Source: Coriobacteriia bacterium
GTDB lineage: Bacteria > Actinomycetota > Coriobacteriia > Coriobacteriales > UBA8131
DNA: 7,169 bases
Assembly (NCBI GenBank): GCA_003509825.1
Contig: DOMT01000093.1
Coordinates: 1 to 7,169, forward strand
Direction of reading: 5' to 3'
Of this stretch, positions 1-7,169 are shown piece after piece (position 1 is the first letter of the stretch; the number at the start of each line of letters is the position of its first letter). The notes beneath the pieces are model-generated. The model made no database searches and was not told the DNA's origin. It was given only the letters and a program-made list of their open reading frames with translations. The position numbers and the translations under genes were made by a program.

Positions 1-881
1 ACGTTGACGGTCTGCTGAAGCATCTTTTCAAAGCTGAAATTGGTGGGGGAGAGCTCAATTTTGTTGGCCTCGATTTTGGACATGTCCAAAATGTCGTTGA
101 TGACGGCCAGCAGGTGCTGGGAGGCGCCGAGAATCTTTTTAAACGAGTCGTCCTTCTTTTCCGGCTCGGGGGTATTGAGGCCGATGGTGGTCATGCCGAT
201 GATGGTGTTTAAGGGCGTGCGGATCTCGTGACTCATGTTGGAGAGAAACTGACTTTTGGCCTGGCTGGCTTTGATGGCTGATTCCAGGGCCACATTGCGG
301 TCGATGGCGGTGGCGATCATCAGGGCACCCGACCTGATCAGGCTGACATCGTCGTCGTCGAAGCTTCGCGATTCGCGCAGGTCGTCGAAGCTGACGAAGC
401 CCCACAACTTACCGTGGACGAACGCCGGTATCACCAGTATGGACTTGACATCATAGGGATACAGCTGGTTTTGCCCCCGCTCATCGAGCTCGCTGAAAGG
501 ACCGTTGATGATGCCGCCCTTTTTAAGGTGTTCCGGCCATTCGGGTGCTGTTTCGCGATAGGAGAAGCTCTCCTTGAGCATTACGGATTGTGCGGAAACA
601 CAGTTATCCGAGAGCCAATGATACTCCTGGATGTACACGAGGTCGCCATTGATATAATCGTTGCGCCAAATATTGACGCGATCGACACACAAAACATCAG
701 CCAAAGCCTTGGAGGCAGCCTTCACCGACTCGTCGAGGTTGGACGAGTCGGACGCAAGCATCACCTCGGCCACATTGTTGATGACACCGAGCAGCACCTC
801 GTGACGCCCGCAACATCCAGTCTTGCCTTGCACTCCCCCCTGCAAATCCTCGGATTCACAGTCGCTGTTCTCATCAAGCAT
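1..881 (-). CDS. Sensor histidine kinase with GAF and HisKA domains (3' end cut off by window edge)
   Basis: The frame is open from an ATG at 881 to the left edge, giving 293 visible residues. Residues about 28-190 look like a GAF sensor domain (helix LLGVINNVAEVMLA, then strands such as VNIWRNDY and SILVIPAFVHGKLWGFVSFDD). A helical linker follows, then a HisKA H-box MSHEIRTPLNTIIGM with the likely phosphoacceptor His218. A second helix with HLLAVINDILDMSKIEA follows. The ATPase domain and any receiver domain would lie beyond the window. No membrane segment is visible, so a cytoplasmic sensor is likely; the ligand is unknown. The first 27 residues are acidic and Gly/Cys-rich (Cys8, Cys23, Cys24). 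An in-frame stop at 894-896 lies just upstream with no other start between, which fixes the earliest possible start; its SD is weak (AGGG). The family call is firm; the specific role is unknown. Confidence 0.9.
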   Translation of the reverse strand, partial: MLDENSDCESEDLQGGVQGKTGCCGRHEVLLGVINNVAEVMLASDSSNLDESVKAASKALADVLCVDRVNIWRNDYINGDLVYIQEYHWLSDNCVSAQSVMLKESFSYRETAPEWPEHLKKGGIINGPFSELDERGQNQLYPYDVKSILVIPAFVHGKLWGFVSFDDLRESRSFDDDDVSLIRSGALMIATAIDRNVALESAIKASQAKSQFLSNMSHEIRTPLNTIIGMTTIGLNTPEPEKKDDSFKKILGASQHLLAVINDILDMSKIEANKIELSPTNFSFEKMLQQTVN

Positions 882-1032
882 ATCGGAATAACCCTATCTG
901 TTGTGTTTGACCCTTACCCTCGGGAGCTGTTACCCTCCCTTGCTACACACGCATAGAGTTGCCATTATACATCAAATTTTGGTATTTTATACTCATTTAT
1001 AATTAATATTGAGAATATTCATCAAGTGAGCG
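882..1032 (-). promoter_or_regulatory. AT-rich intergenic region with candidate promoters for the histidine kinase gene
   Basis: This is the only substantial gap in the window and its distal half is strikingly AT-rich. On the minus strand TTGATG (1020-1025) is followed after 18 bases by TATAAA (996-1001), a plausible sigma-70-type pair. A perfect TATAAT at 964-969 lies further downstream but lacks a good -35. Either would give a leader of roughly 75-110 bases before the ATG at 881. No GC-rich hairpin with a T-run is visible after the upstream gene's stop, so read-through is possible. Assignment rests only on motif matches. Confidence 0.4.
914..937 (-). repeat. Paired 8-bp direct repeat GAGGGTAA in the kinase leader
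   Basis: On the minus strand GAGGGTAA occurs twice (937-930 and 921-914) with a 16-base period. The region between also allows a short GGGAG/CTCCC hairpin (922-926 with 935-939, 8-base loop). It lies downstream of both candidate promoters and upstream of the start codon. It could be an operator for a dimeric regulator, an RNA element, or chance. The GAGGG cores resemble SD sequences, but no start codon follows at useful spacing. Confidence 0.35.
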
Positions 1033-3150
1033 TCAAGCTTGGCGATGGGCTTTTCCGGCCCTTTGGGCGTATTTGTCGCAATGGATTCGCTTGGCGACTT
1101 CCGGCGTCGGCGAAGCGATGACGAGGACGATCTCGCCCTTGATCGGACGGTTGGATTCCGCTCTTTGCTCGAGCTCACGTACGAGTATCTCCGCCTTGTC
1201 GCGAAGTATCTCCTCGTGTAATTTGGTGAGTTCCCGTGTTAAGGCGACTTCGCGCCCGGGAAGCGCCTCGGCGATGATCTCCAGCGTTGCAAGCACCCGG
1301 TGCGGCGACTCGAAGAAGACCAAAAGTGCGTTGAGACCGGCGAGCTGTTCGAGCGTTGCGGCGATCTGCGATTTTTTGCGCGGTAGAAAGCCGCCGAAAT
1401 AAAAGGCCGGGGTGGACGAAGACTCCGATGCAAAAAGCCCGCTTGCAACCACCGCGGTGAGTACCGCACTGGCCCCCGGCAGCACCTCGACCATGCAGCC
1501 GGCTTTGATGGCGGCATCGATGAGGAAGCTGCCCGGATCGGCGATGCCCGGCATGCCGGCATCGGATACCAGTGCGACCCGCTCTCCGCACTGCATCGCC
1601 TCCAGTATGGCCGGGGTGAGCTGCCTGATGCGGTTCTCGTCGCAACGCTCCAGTTTATCGGCACGAATGTTCAGGTGACTGAGCAGCCTGCGCGTTACAC
1701 GCGTATCCTCGGCCAGGATGCGGTCGGCGTTTTTCAGCGCCTCGATCACCCGTTTGGTGATATCGCCCAGGTTGCCGATGGGGGTGGCACAGATCGAGAG
1801 TTTGCCGGTGTGCGCATGGCGGGAGTCCGGCCGTTCGGCGGATACGTCACCGTCTCCGATAACAACCCGACCGACCGTCACGTTCGCACGATCCACCGGC
1901 GTACCGTCGGCCAGCACATAACCGGGTGCGATCTCCAGAAGCGGCGTAACCACGAAATCGCGCTCCGAAGCCAGAGGGTGCGGCAAAAGCAATGCCGGAT
2001 CGTCACTTTTCACACCTTCGTAATCGATGATGTCAAGGTCGAGCACCCGTGGACCGTTGACTTCATCGCGCACTCTACCGAACTCGTCTTCGATTTGCCG
2101 CAAGACCCCAAGCAGGGCAAGCGGCTCCAACGTGGTCTTAACCCGCATAACGGCATTGTGAAACCGTTGCTGCTCCTCGCGATAGGCGGGTTCGGACACG
2201 TAAATGCCGCTCTCGCGCTCCACCGTCACCTCGTCGAGCGCGGCGATCCGAGCCATAGCGGCTTTAAGCGTCGCCTCGGCGTCACCCATATTGGCTCCGA
2301 GCCCGATTATGGCGCTACGGTCAAACATGTCGGTCGCCTCGAAAACCGCCAGCGCCTCCTTGGTGGCCGCCACGTCATGCACCCTCAATATCCGCGCTCC
2401 GCAGGTCGCGCCGTAAACCGCTGTAGCCACGGAGGCGGCTATGCGTTGCTTGGGCTCCTGCGTGCCGGTGAGTTGCCCGACGAAGCTCTTACGCGACCAG
2501 GCGGCAACCAACGGATACCCCAAAGCACTCAAATGATCCGTCGCTTTCAGCAGCGCCCGATTGTGCTCGAAGTTCTTTCCGAATCCGGGACCGGGATCGA
2601 TCGCGATCCGTTCGCTTAGCACCCCTGCGGCTTCCAGCACCCTCGCCTGCCCGAGCAGGTACTGCCCGACTTCCTCCACAACGTTCTCGTAAAACGGGTC
2701 ACTTTGCATGTCTTTGGGGCGACCCGCCATATGCATGACGATCAAGCCCGCATCGGTGCCTGCGGCCACTTCCACCATAGCAGCGTCGCGAAACCCCGAT
2801 ACGTCGTTGATAACCACGGCACCCGCCTCCACGCAGGCACGGGCGACGGAGGCGTGGCGGGTATCGATGGACACGGCGACGCCCTCTTGGGCCAGACGCG
2901 AAACAACCGGCAGCACCCGCGCCGACTCCTCCTCGCAGGAAACCTCGTCCGAACCGGGTCGGGTGGATTCACCGCCGACATCGATGAGATCGGCACCCTG
3001 TTCTATGAGCTCACGGGCGTGCGCATAGGCGATGTCCGCAGAAAAGAAATCGCCGCCGTCCGAAAATGAGTCGGGCGTTACGTTGACGATACCCATTATC
3101 AGGGGCCTACTCAAATCGAATTCAAAGTTCGCGCAACGCCATATTCCCAT
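1033..3150 (-). CDS. folP-folK-rsmI: Fused dihydropteroate synthase / HPPK / 16S rRNA C1402 2'-O-methyltransferase (FolP-FolK-RsmI)
   Basis: One uninterrupted frame of 705 residues joins three complete-looking enzymes. Residues 1-276 are FolP, which condenses hydroxymethyl-dihydropterin pyrophosphate with p-aminobenzoate. Residues 279-420 are FolK, which transfers pyrophosphate from ATP to hydroxymethyl-dihydropterin. Residues 449-705 are RsmI, which uses SAM to methylate the ribose of C1402 in 16S rRNA. FolK and FolP are consecutive folate steps, so channelling is plausible; RsmI has no direct step in that pathway. The ATG start is supported by AAGGA eight bases upstream and by the normal FolP N-terminus. 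It lies 26 bases after folE. FolB is absent between FolP and FolK. The RsmI end is about 30 residues shorter than usual. All product calls rest on clear family motifs; the fusion assumes no sequencing error at the two junctions. Confidence 0.95.
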   Translation of the reverse strand: MGIWRCANFEFDLSRPLIMGIVNVTPDSFSDGGDFFSADIAYAHARELIEQGADLIDVGGESTRPGSDEVSCEEESARVLPVVSRLAQEGVAVSIDTRHASVARACVEAGAVVINDVSGFRDAAMVEVAAGTDAGLIVMHMAGRPKDMQSDPFYENVVEEVGQYLLGQARVLEAAGVLSERIAIDPGPGFGKNFEHNRALLKATDHLSALGYPLVAAWSRKSFVGQLTGTQEPKQRIAASVATAVYGATCGARILRVHDVAATKEALAVFEATDMFDRSAIIGLGANMGDAEATLKAAMARIAALDEVTVERESGIYVSEPAYREEQQRFHNAVMRVKTTLEPLALLGVLRQIEDEFGRVRDEVNGPRVLDLDIIDYEGVKSDDPALLLPHPLASERDFVVTPLLEIAPGYVLADGTPVDRANVTVGRVVIGDGDVSAERPDSRHAHTGKLSICATPIGNLGDITKRVIEALKNADRILAEDTRVTRRLLSHLNIRADKLERCDENRIRQLTPAILEAMQCGERVALVSDAGMPGIADPGSFLIDAAIKAGCMVEVLPGASAVLTAVVASGLFASESSSTPAFYFGGFLPRKKSQIAATLEQLAGLNALLVFFESPHRVLATLEIIAEALPGREVALTRELTKLHEEILRDKAEILVRELEQRAESNRPIKGEIVLVIASPTPEVAKRIHCDKYAQRAGKAHRQA
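1036..1806 (-). other. rsmI: RsmI (16S rRNA C1402 2'-O-methyltransferase) domain of the fusion
   Basis: Residues 449-705. Tetrapyrrole-methylase-fold signatures of RsmI are present in order: ATPIGNLGDIT (455-465), AEDTRVTRRLL (480-490), LVSDAGMPGIADPG (527-540), VLPGASAVLTA (556-566), FFESPHRV (612-619), LTRELTKLHEE (637-647) and KGEIVLVI (671-678). About 27 residues follow the last strand, against about 55 in E. coli RsmI, so the small C-terminal helical domain is largely missing. No ATG is in frame near the junction; the ATG at 1817-1815 is in another frame. Confidence 0.92.
1891..2316 (-). other. folK: FolK (HPPK) domain of the fusion
   Basis: Residues 279-420. The start IIGLGANMGD matches the family's LGSNLGD strand-loop. 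FHNAVMRVKT (330-339) precedes the helix LLGVLRQIEDEFGRVR. The signature NGPRVLDLDII (365-375) supplies the two magnesium-binding aspartates, Asp371 and Asp373, and the ATP-contacting Arg368. LPHPLASERDFVVTPLLEIAP (389-409) is the conserved C-terminal segment. Only a few residues separate this domain from FolP. Confidence 0.93.
2323..3150 (-). other. folP: FolP (dihydropteroate synthase) domain of the fusion
   Basis: Residues 1-276. Visible signatures are MGIVNVTPDSFSDGG (19-33), DVGGESTRPG (57-66), SIDT (94-97), INDVSG (114-119), MHMAGRPKDMQ (139-149), DPGPGFGK (185-192), SRKSFVG (219-225) and RVHD (256-259). Substrate-binding positions known in the family appear intact: Asn23, Asp57, Asp96, Asn115, Asp185, Lys221, Arg256 and His258. 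Phe29 and Pro65 sit at the positions where sulfonamide-resistance changes occur in other species and look wild type. The fold is expected to be a cytosolic TIM barrel. Confidence 0.95.
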
Positions 3151-3156
3151 TCACGG

Positions 3157-3163
3157 ATTCCTT
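3157..3163 (-). promoter_or_regulatory. Ribosome-binding site for the folP-folK-rsmI gene
   Basis: AAGGAAT on the minus strand ends six bases before the ATG at 3150, with the AAGGA core eight bases away. It is the best SD in the 26-base gap after folE and supports the chosen start. Confidence 0.7.
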
Positions 3164-3176
3164 ATGCTTGTATGCT

Positions 3177-3737
3177 TTACCTGAAGACCAGGGAAAGCGC
3201 TTCTTCCCTGCTTTTTTGCGAGGTTTCGAAAACACCGCGAACCGCCGAGGTGGTTGTTCGGGCGCCGGGTTTTTTAACACCGCGCATCGACATACAGAGA
3301 TGCTCCGCTTCGATGACCACGATTGCGCCGCGCGGACTCAATTGCTCGACGAGAGTTTCCGCCACCTGCGAGGTCAGGCGCTCCTGCACCTGCAGGCGCC
3401 GGGCATACAGATCCACCAGTCGCGCCAGTTTGGATATACCGCACACACGTCCATCGCGTCCGGGGATGTAGCCCACGTGTGCAAGCCCGAAAAACGGTGC
3501 CAGGTGATGCTCGCACAATGAGTAGAACGGGATATCCTTCACCAGCACCAGTTCCTGGTGATCTTCCCCGAAGCTCTTCTCAAACAGACCTTCGGGGGTT
3601 TTGCCGATTCCCGCGCAAACCTCCTCATACATCCTGGCAACCCGGCCGGGTGTATCCAAGAGCCCCTCACGATCGAGGTTCTCGCCGATGCCTTCAAGAA
3701 TCAGCCGTACTCCCTCTTCGATTTTCCTGGTATCCAC
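3177..3737 (-). CDS. folE: GTP cyclohydrolase I
   Basis: This 186-residue protein is the usual length for the bacterial T-fold enzyme that opens GTP to give dihydroneopterin triphosphate, the first step of folate synthesis. The zinc-site motif [10 protein letters not shown] (73-82) gives Cys75 and His78, with the third ligand Cys148 in [10 protein letters not shown] (145-154); His77 matches the catalytic histidine. [15 protein letters not shown] (26-40), [18 protein letters not shown] (92-109) and [12 protein letters not shown] (118-129) are standard family segments. With both zinc-binding cysteines present it is the zinc-dependent type (FolE), not FolE2. The start is a GTG at 3737, seven bases after the ftsH stop, with a weak SD (GTGAG) that spans that stop, so translation is probably coupled to ftsH. 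It would act in decamers in the cytosol (family knowledge). Confidence 0.96.
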   Translation of the reverse strand: MDTRKIEEGVRLILEGIGENLDREGLLDTPGRVARMYEEVCAGIGKTPEGLFEKSFGEDHQELVLVKDIPFYSLCEHHLAPFFGLAHVGYIPGRDGRVCGISKLARLVDLYARRLQVQERLTSQVAETLVEQLSPRGAIVVIEAEHLCMSMRGVKKPGARTTTSAVRGVFETSQKSREEALSLVFR

Positions 3738-3744
3738 GGTTTTC

Positions 3745-5991
<2,247 letters not shown>

Positions 5992-6000
5992 CTATTTGCT

Positions 6001-6008
6001 CTCTTCCT
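6001..6008 (-). promoter_or_regulatory. Ribosome-binding site for ftsH (GTG start)
   Basis: AGGAAGAG on the minus strand lies nine bases before the GTG at 5991. No ATG is available nearby in frame, and the first membrane helix begins about ten residues in, so this purine-rich site decides the GTG start. Confidence 0.65.
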
Positions 6009-6019
6009 GTTTGTTCAGG

Positions 6020-6562
6020 CTACTGCCTCGTGTAAACCTCAGAGGCCAATACACCGATATAAGGAAGGTTGCGAAACTTCTCGGCGTAGTCAAGTCCGTA
6101 GCCGACGACGAATTCATCCTCACAAACAAAGCCGACATATTTACACACGTAGTCGGTTTCCTGCTTACCCTCCTTGAGCAGTAACGTAACCACTTCCAAA
6201 GACTGTGGCTTGCGCGATTTCATGTTCTTTGAAAGATACTTCAGTGTCAGACCGCTGTCGAGGACGTCCTCGACGATAAGCACATCGCGCCCCTCAACGC
6301 TGGTGTCCAGGTCTTTGATGATGCGTACGATGCCCGAACTCTTGGCTTCCGTCCCATAACTCGAGACCGCCATGAAATCCACTTCGACGTCGATATCGAT
6401 CGAACGGATGAGATCGGCCATGAAAATAAACGCCCCCCTGAGCACCGTAATCAGCAGCAGCTTCTTACCGGCGTAGTCCTTACTGATCTGCGCACCCAGC
6501 TCCTTGACGCGCTCGGCTATCTCATCTTCGGTGAACAGAACCCTGGTGACATCTTCGTGCAT
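6020..6562 (-). CDS. hpt: Hypoxanthine (guanine) phosphoribosyltransferase
   Basis: A 180-residue cytosolic purine-salvage enzyme that joins hypoxanthine or guanine to PRPP to form IMP or GMP. The PRPP-binding loop VLIVEDVLDSGLTL (94-107) carries the acidic pair Glu98-Asp99. LRG (41-43) and SSYG (67-70) are conserved loops, and VGYGLDYAEKFRNLPYIGVL (153-172) is the base-binding and C-terminal signature with Asp158. Length and motifs match the bacterial Hpt family throughout. The ATG has a strong SD (GAAAGGAA) seven bases upstream. The gene sits 50 bases after tilS and 28 before ftsH, the arrangement seen widely in Actinomycetota and Firmicutes. Substrate preference between hypoxanthine and guanine cannot be read from the sequence. 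Confidence 0.96.
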   Translation of the reverse strand: MHEDVTRVLFTEDEIAERVKELGAQISKDYAGKKLLLITVLRGAFIFMADLIRSIDIDVEVDFMAVSSYGTEAKSSGIVRIIKDLDTSVEGRDVLIVEDVLDSGLTLKYLSKNMKSRKPQSLEVVTLLLKEGKQETDYVCKYVGFVCEDEFVVGYGLDYAEKFRNLPYIGVLASEVYTRQ

Positions 6563-6569
6563 TCAAACG

Positions 6570-6577
6570 TTCCTTTC
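6570..6577 (-). promoter_or_regulatory. Ribosome-binding site for hpt
   Basis: GAAAGGAA on the minus strand lies seven bases upstream of the hpt ATG at 6562. It is the strongest SD match of the operon genes seen here. Confidence 0.7.
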
Positions 6578-6608
6578 AGTACTACTCGTATGCCCGAGCC
6601 GCTGCCAA

Positions 6609-6637
6609 AATGTTAAGAGACCAGTATACTTAACATT
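6609..6637 (-). repeat. 9-bp perfect inverted repeat enclosing a -10-like box at the tilS stop
   Basis: AATGTTAAG (6609-6617) and CTTAACATT (6629-6637) are exact inverted copies with an 11-base spacer. On the minus strand the spacer starts with TATACT (6628-6623), a five-of-six match to a -10 box, but the -35 position (6651-6646) reads ATGCAA and is weak. The repeat overlaps the last codons and the TAA stop of tilS and lies about 50 bases before hpt. It may be an operator on an internal promoter, or a weak AT-rich terminator or attenuator, since a short T-run follows. It may also be chance. Confidence 0.45.
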
Positions 6638-7169
6638 GTCGAGGTTGCATTACTCACCTTGAAACGTTCATCTAATTGTATATCTACAAGCCAGACGATA
6701 ACTTGACAATCTCCCGTGCCCACCATAGCCTTTATCAATTGCGGGCGCTTGGATTTGGGGACTTTTTTGTCGATGAGCACGTCGGACACCAGCTTGTGTT
6801 GTCCGGCCATGCCCAGCGGACAGAAGCGGTCACCGGGCTCGGGGTGGCCGAGGGTGAGGGTGACCTCGTCGTTTTCGCACAGGCGGCCGGATGCGGGGTC
6901 TTGCAGGGAGTGGTTTTTTGCCGTTTCTCCGCCGGTGCCGCCGTCGGCGCCTTCACCTGCGTGCAAATGGCGGCTTAAGACATCGGCATCTATGTATACC
7001 TGCGAGGCGGAGGAGTGCTTGCGTGCATACGATACGGGATCGCCCGCAAACAACGCCGCATCCACCTCTACGAACTCGAGTTTTCGCCCGTCGGGTAGCT
7101 GCACCGCGGTACCGAGCGGCACTTCGAGATGCCAATCCGAACCCCCCGCCGACTCACTCTCCCCACCTG
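6613..7169 (-). CDS. tilS: tRNA(Ile)-lysidine synthetase, C-terminal part (5' end cut off by window edge)
   Basis: The frame is open to the right edge, leaving 184 full codons; the ATP-binding N-terminal domain with the PP-loop lies outside the window. TilS attaches lysine to C34 of tRNA-Ile(CAU) so that it reads AUA. The visible part is the TilS C-terminal tRNA-binding domain. It opens with DWHLEVPLGTAVQLPDGRKL, followed by YIDADVL, then the hallmark PGDRFCPLGMAGQHKLVSD and the core LIDKKVPKSKRP. VIVWLVDIQLDERFKV comes near the end. A Gly/Ala/Glu-rich segment of about 36 residues (6868-6975) separates DADVL from the VTLTLGHPEPGDRF strand, where family members normally have only a few residues. 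A second low-complexity stretch (GGESESAGGS) lies at the window edge. The GTG at 7122 is internal and not the true start. It is the first visible gene of the operon. Confidence 0.9.
   Translation of the reverse strand, partial: GGESESAGGSDWHLEVPLGTAVQLPDGRKLEFVEVDAALFAGDPVSYARKHSSASQVYIDADVLSRHLHAGEGADGGTGGETAKNHSLQDPASGRLCENDEVTLTLGHPEPGDRFCPLGMAGQHKLVSDVLIDKKVPKSKRPQLIKAMVGTGDCQVIVWLVDIQLDERFKVSNATSTMLSILVS

Noticed and set aside
943..954. Tiny minus-strand leader ORF (ATG CGT GTG TAG)
   Set aside because: It has three codons, no SD upstream and no regulatory codon run, so chance is sufficient.
414..956. A 180-codon plus-strand open frame opposite the histidine kinase
   Set aside because: It is in register with the kinase frame, which carries clear GAF and H-box motifs; the plus-strand product resembles nothing I recognise.
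992..1013. CTCA/TGAG inverted pair as a transcription terminator after the folate gene
   Set aside because: The stem is only four base pairs with an AT-rich loop and no following T-run, so it is too weak to call.
993..1178. Alternative minus frame over the RsmI end as a frameshifted C-terminal domain
   Set aside because: The product is Ser/Arg-rich and does not resemble the RsmI C-terminal domain.
1675..2619. A 314-codon plus-strand open frame opposite the FolP-FolK-RsmI gene
   Set aside because: It is again in codon register with the real gene and explained by the same codon avoidance. No family motif or ribosome-binding context supports it.
6577..6607. TTGGCA as a -35 for an hpt promoter
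   Set aside because: The hexamer is good, but no acceptable -10 lies 16-18 bases downstream; the best candidate (TAGTAC) matches only three of six.

Overview
The window is one strand-coherent block of chromosomal housekeeping genes. All supported genes are on the minus strand, so the biological order runs from high to low coordinates. The order is tilS (3' part only), hpt, ftsH, folE, then a single long gene encoding FolP, FolK and RsmI in one polypeptide. After a 151-base AT-rich gap comes the 5' part of a sensor histidine kinase gene that runs off the left edge. The order tilS-hpt-ftsH-folE-folP-folK is typical of Actinomycetota. The GC-rich composition, the long charged FtsH tail and the style of the kinase (GAF followed by a SHEIRTPLN H-box) suggest a Coriobacteriia-like anaerobe. 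That placement is inference; nothing here fixes genus or species.

Layout: 6613-7169, C-terminal part of tRNA(Ile)-lysidine synthetase, cut by the right edge. 6020-6562, hypoxanthine phosphoribosyltransferase. 3745-5991, FtsH membrane protease. 3177-3737, GTP cyclohydrolase I. 1033-3150, the FolP-FolK-RsmI fusion. 1-881, GAF-HisKA histidine kinase, cut by the left edge. Gaps between the first five genes are 50, 28, 7 and 26 bases, with ribosome-binding sites in or near the preceding stop codons, so they probably form one operon. ftsH and folE both use GTG starts.

How the genes fit together: FolE makes dihydroneopterin triphosphate from GTP. FolK pyrophosphorylates hydroxymethyl-dihydropterin and FolP joins the product to p-aminobenzoate, so the last two enzymes act on consecutive steps from one chain. 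The intermediate enzyme FolB, which lies between folP and folK in many actinobacteria, is absent from this window. Hpt salvages purines toward IMP/GMP. TilS and RsmI modify translation RNAs (tRNA-Ile C34 and 16S rRNA C1402). FtsH handles membrane-protein quality control.

The most unusual feature is the three-enzyme fusion, with an RsmI part that lacks its usual C-terminal domain and has no ATG at its junction. Secondary points are a 9-bp inverted repeat around a -10-like box at the tilS/hpt boundary, a low-complexity insertion in TilS, and direct repeats in the kinase leader. I see no mobile element, CRISPR array, phage gene, tRNA or rRNA, and no clearly novel defence or biosynthetic system.
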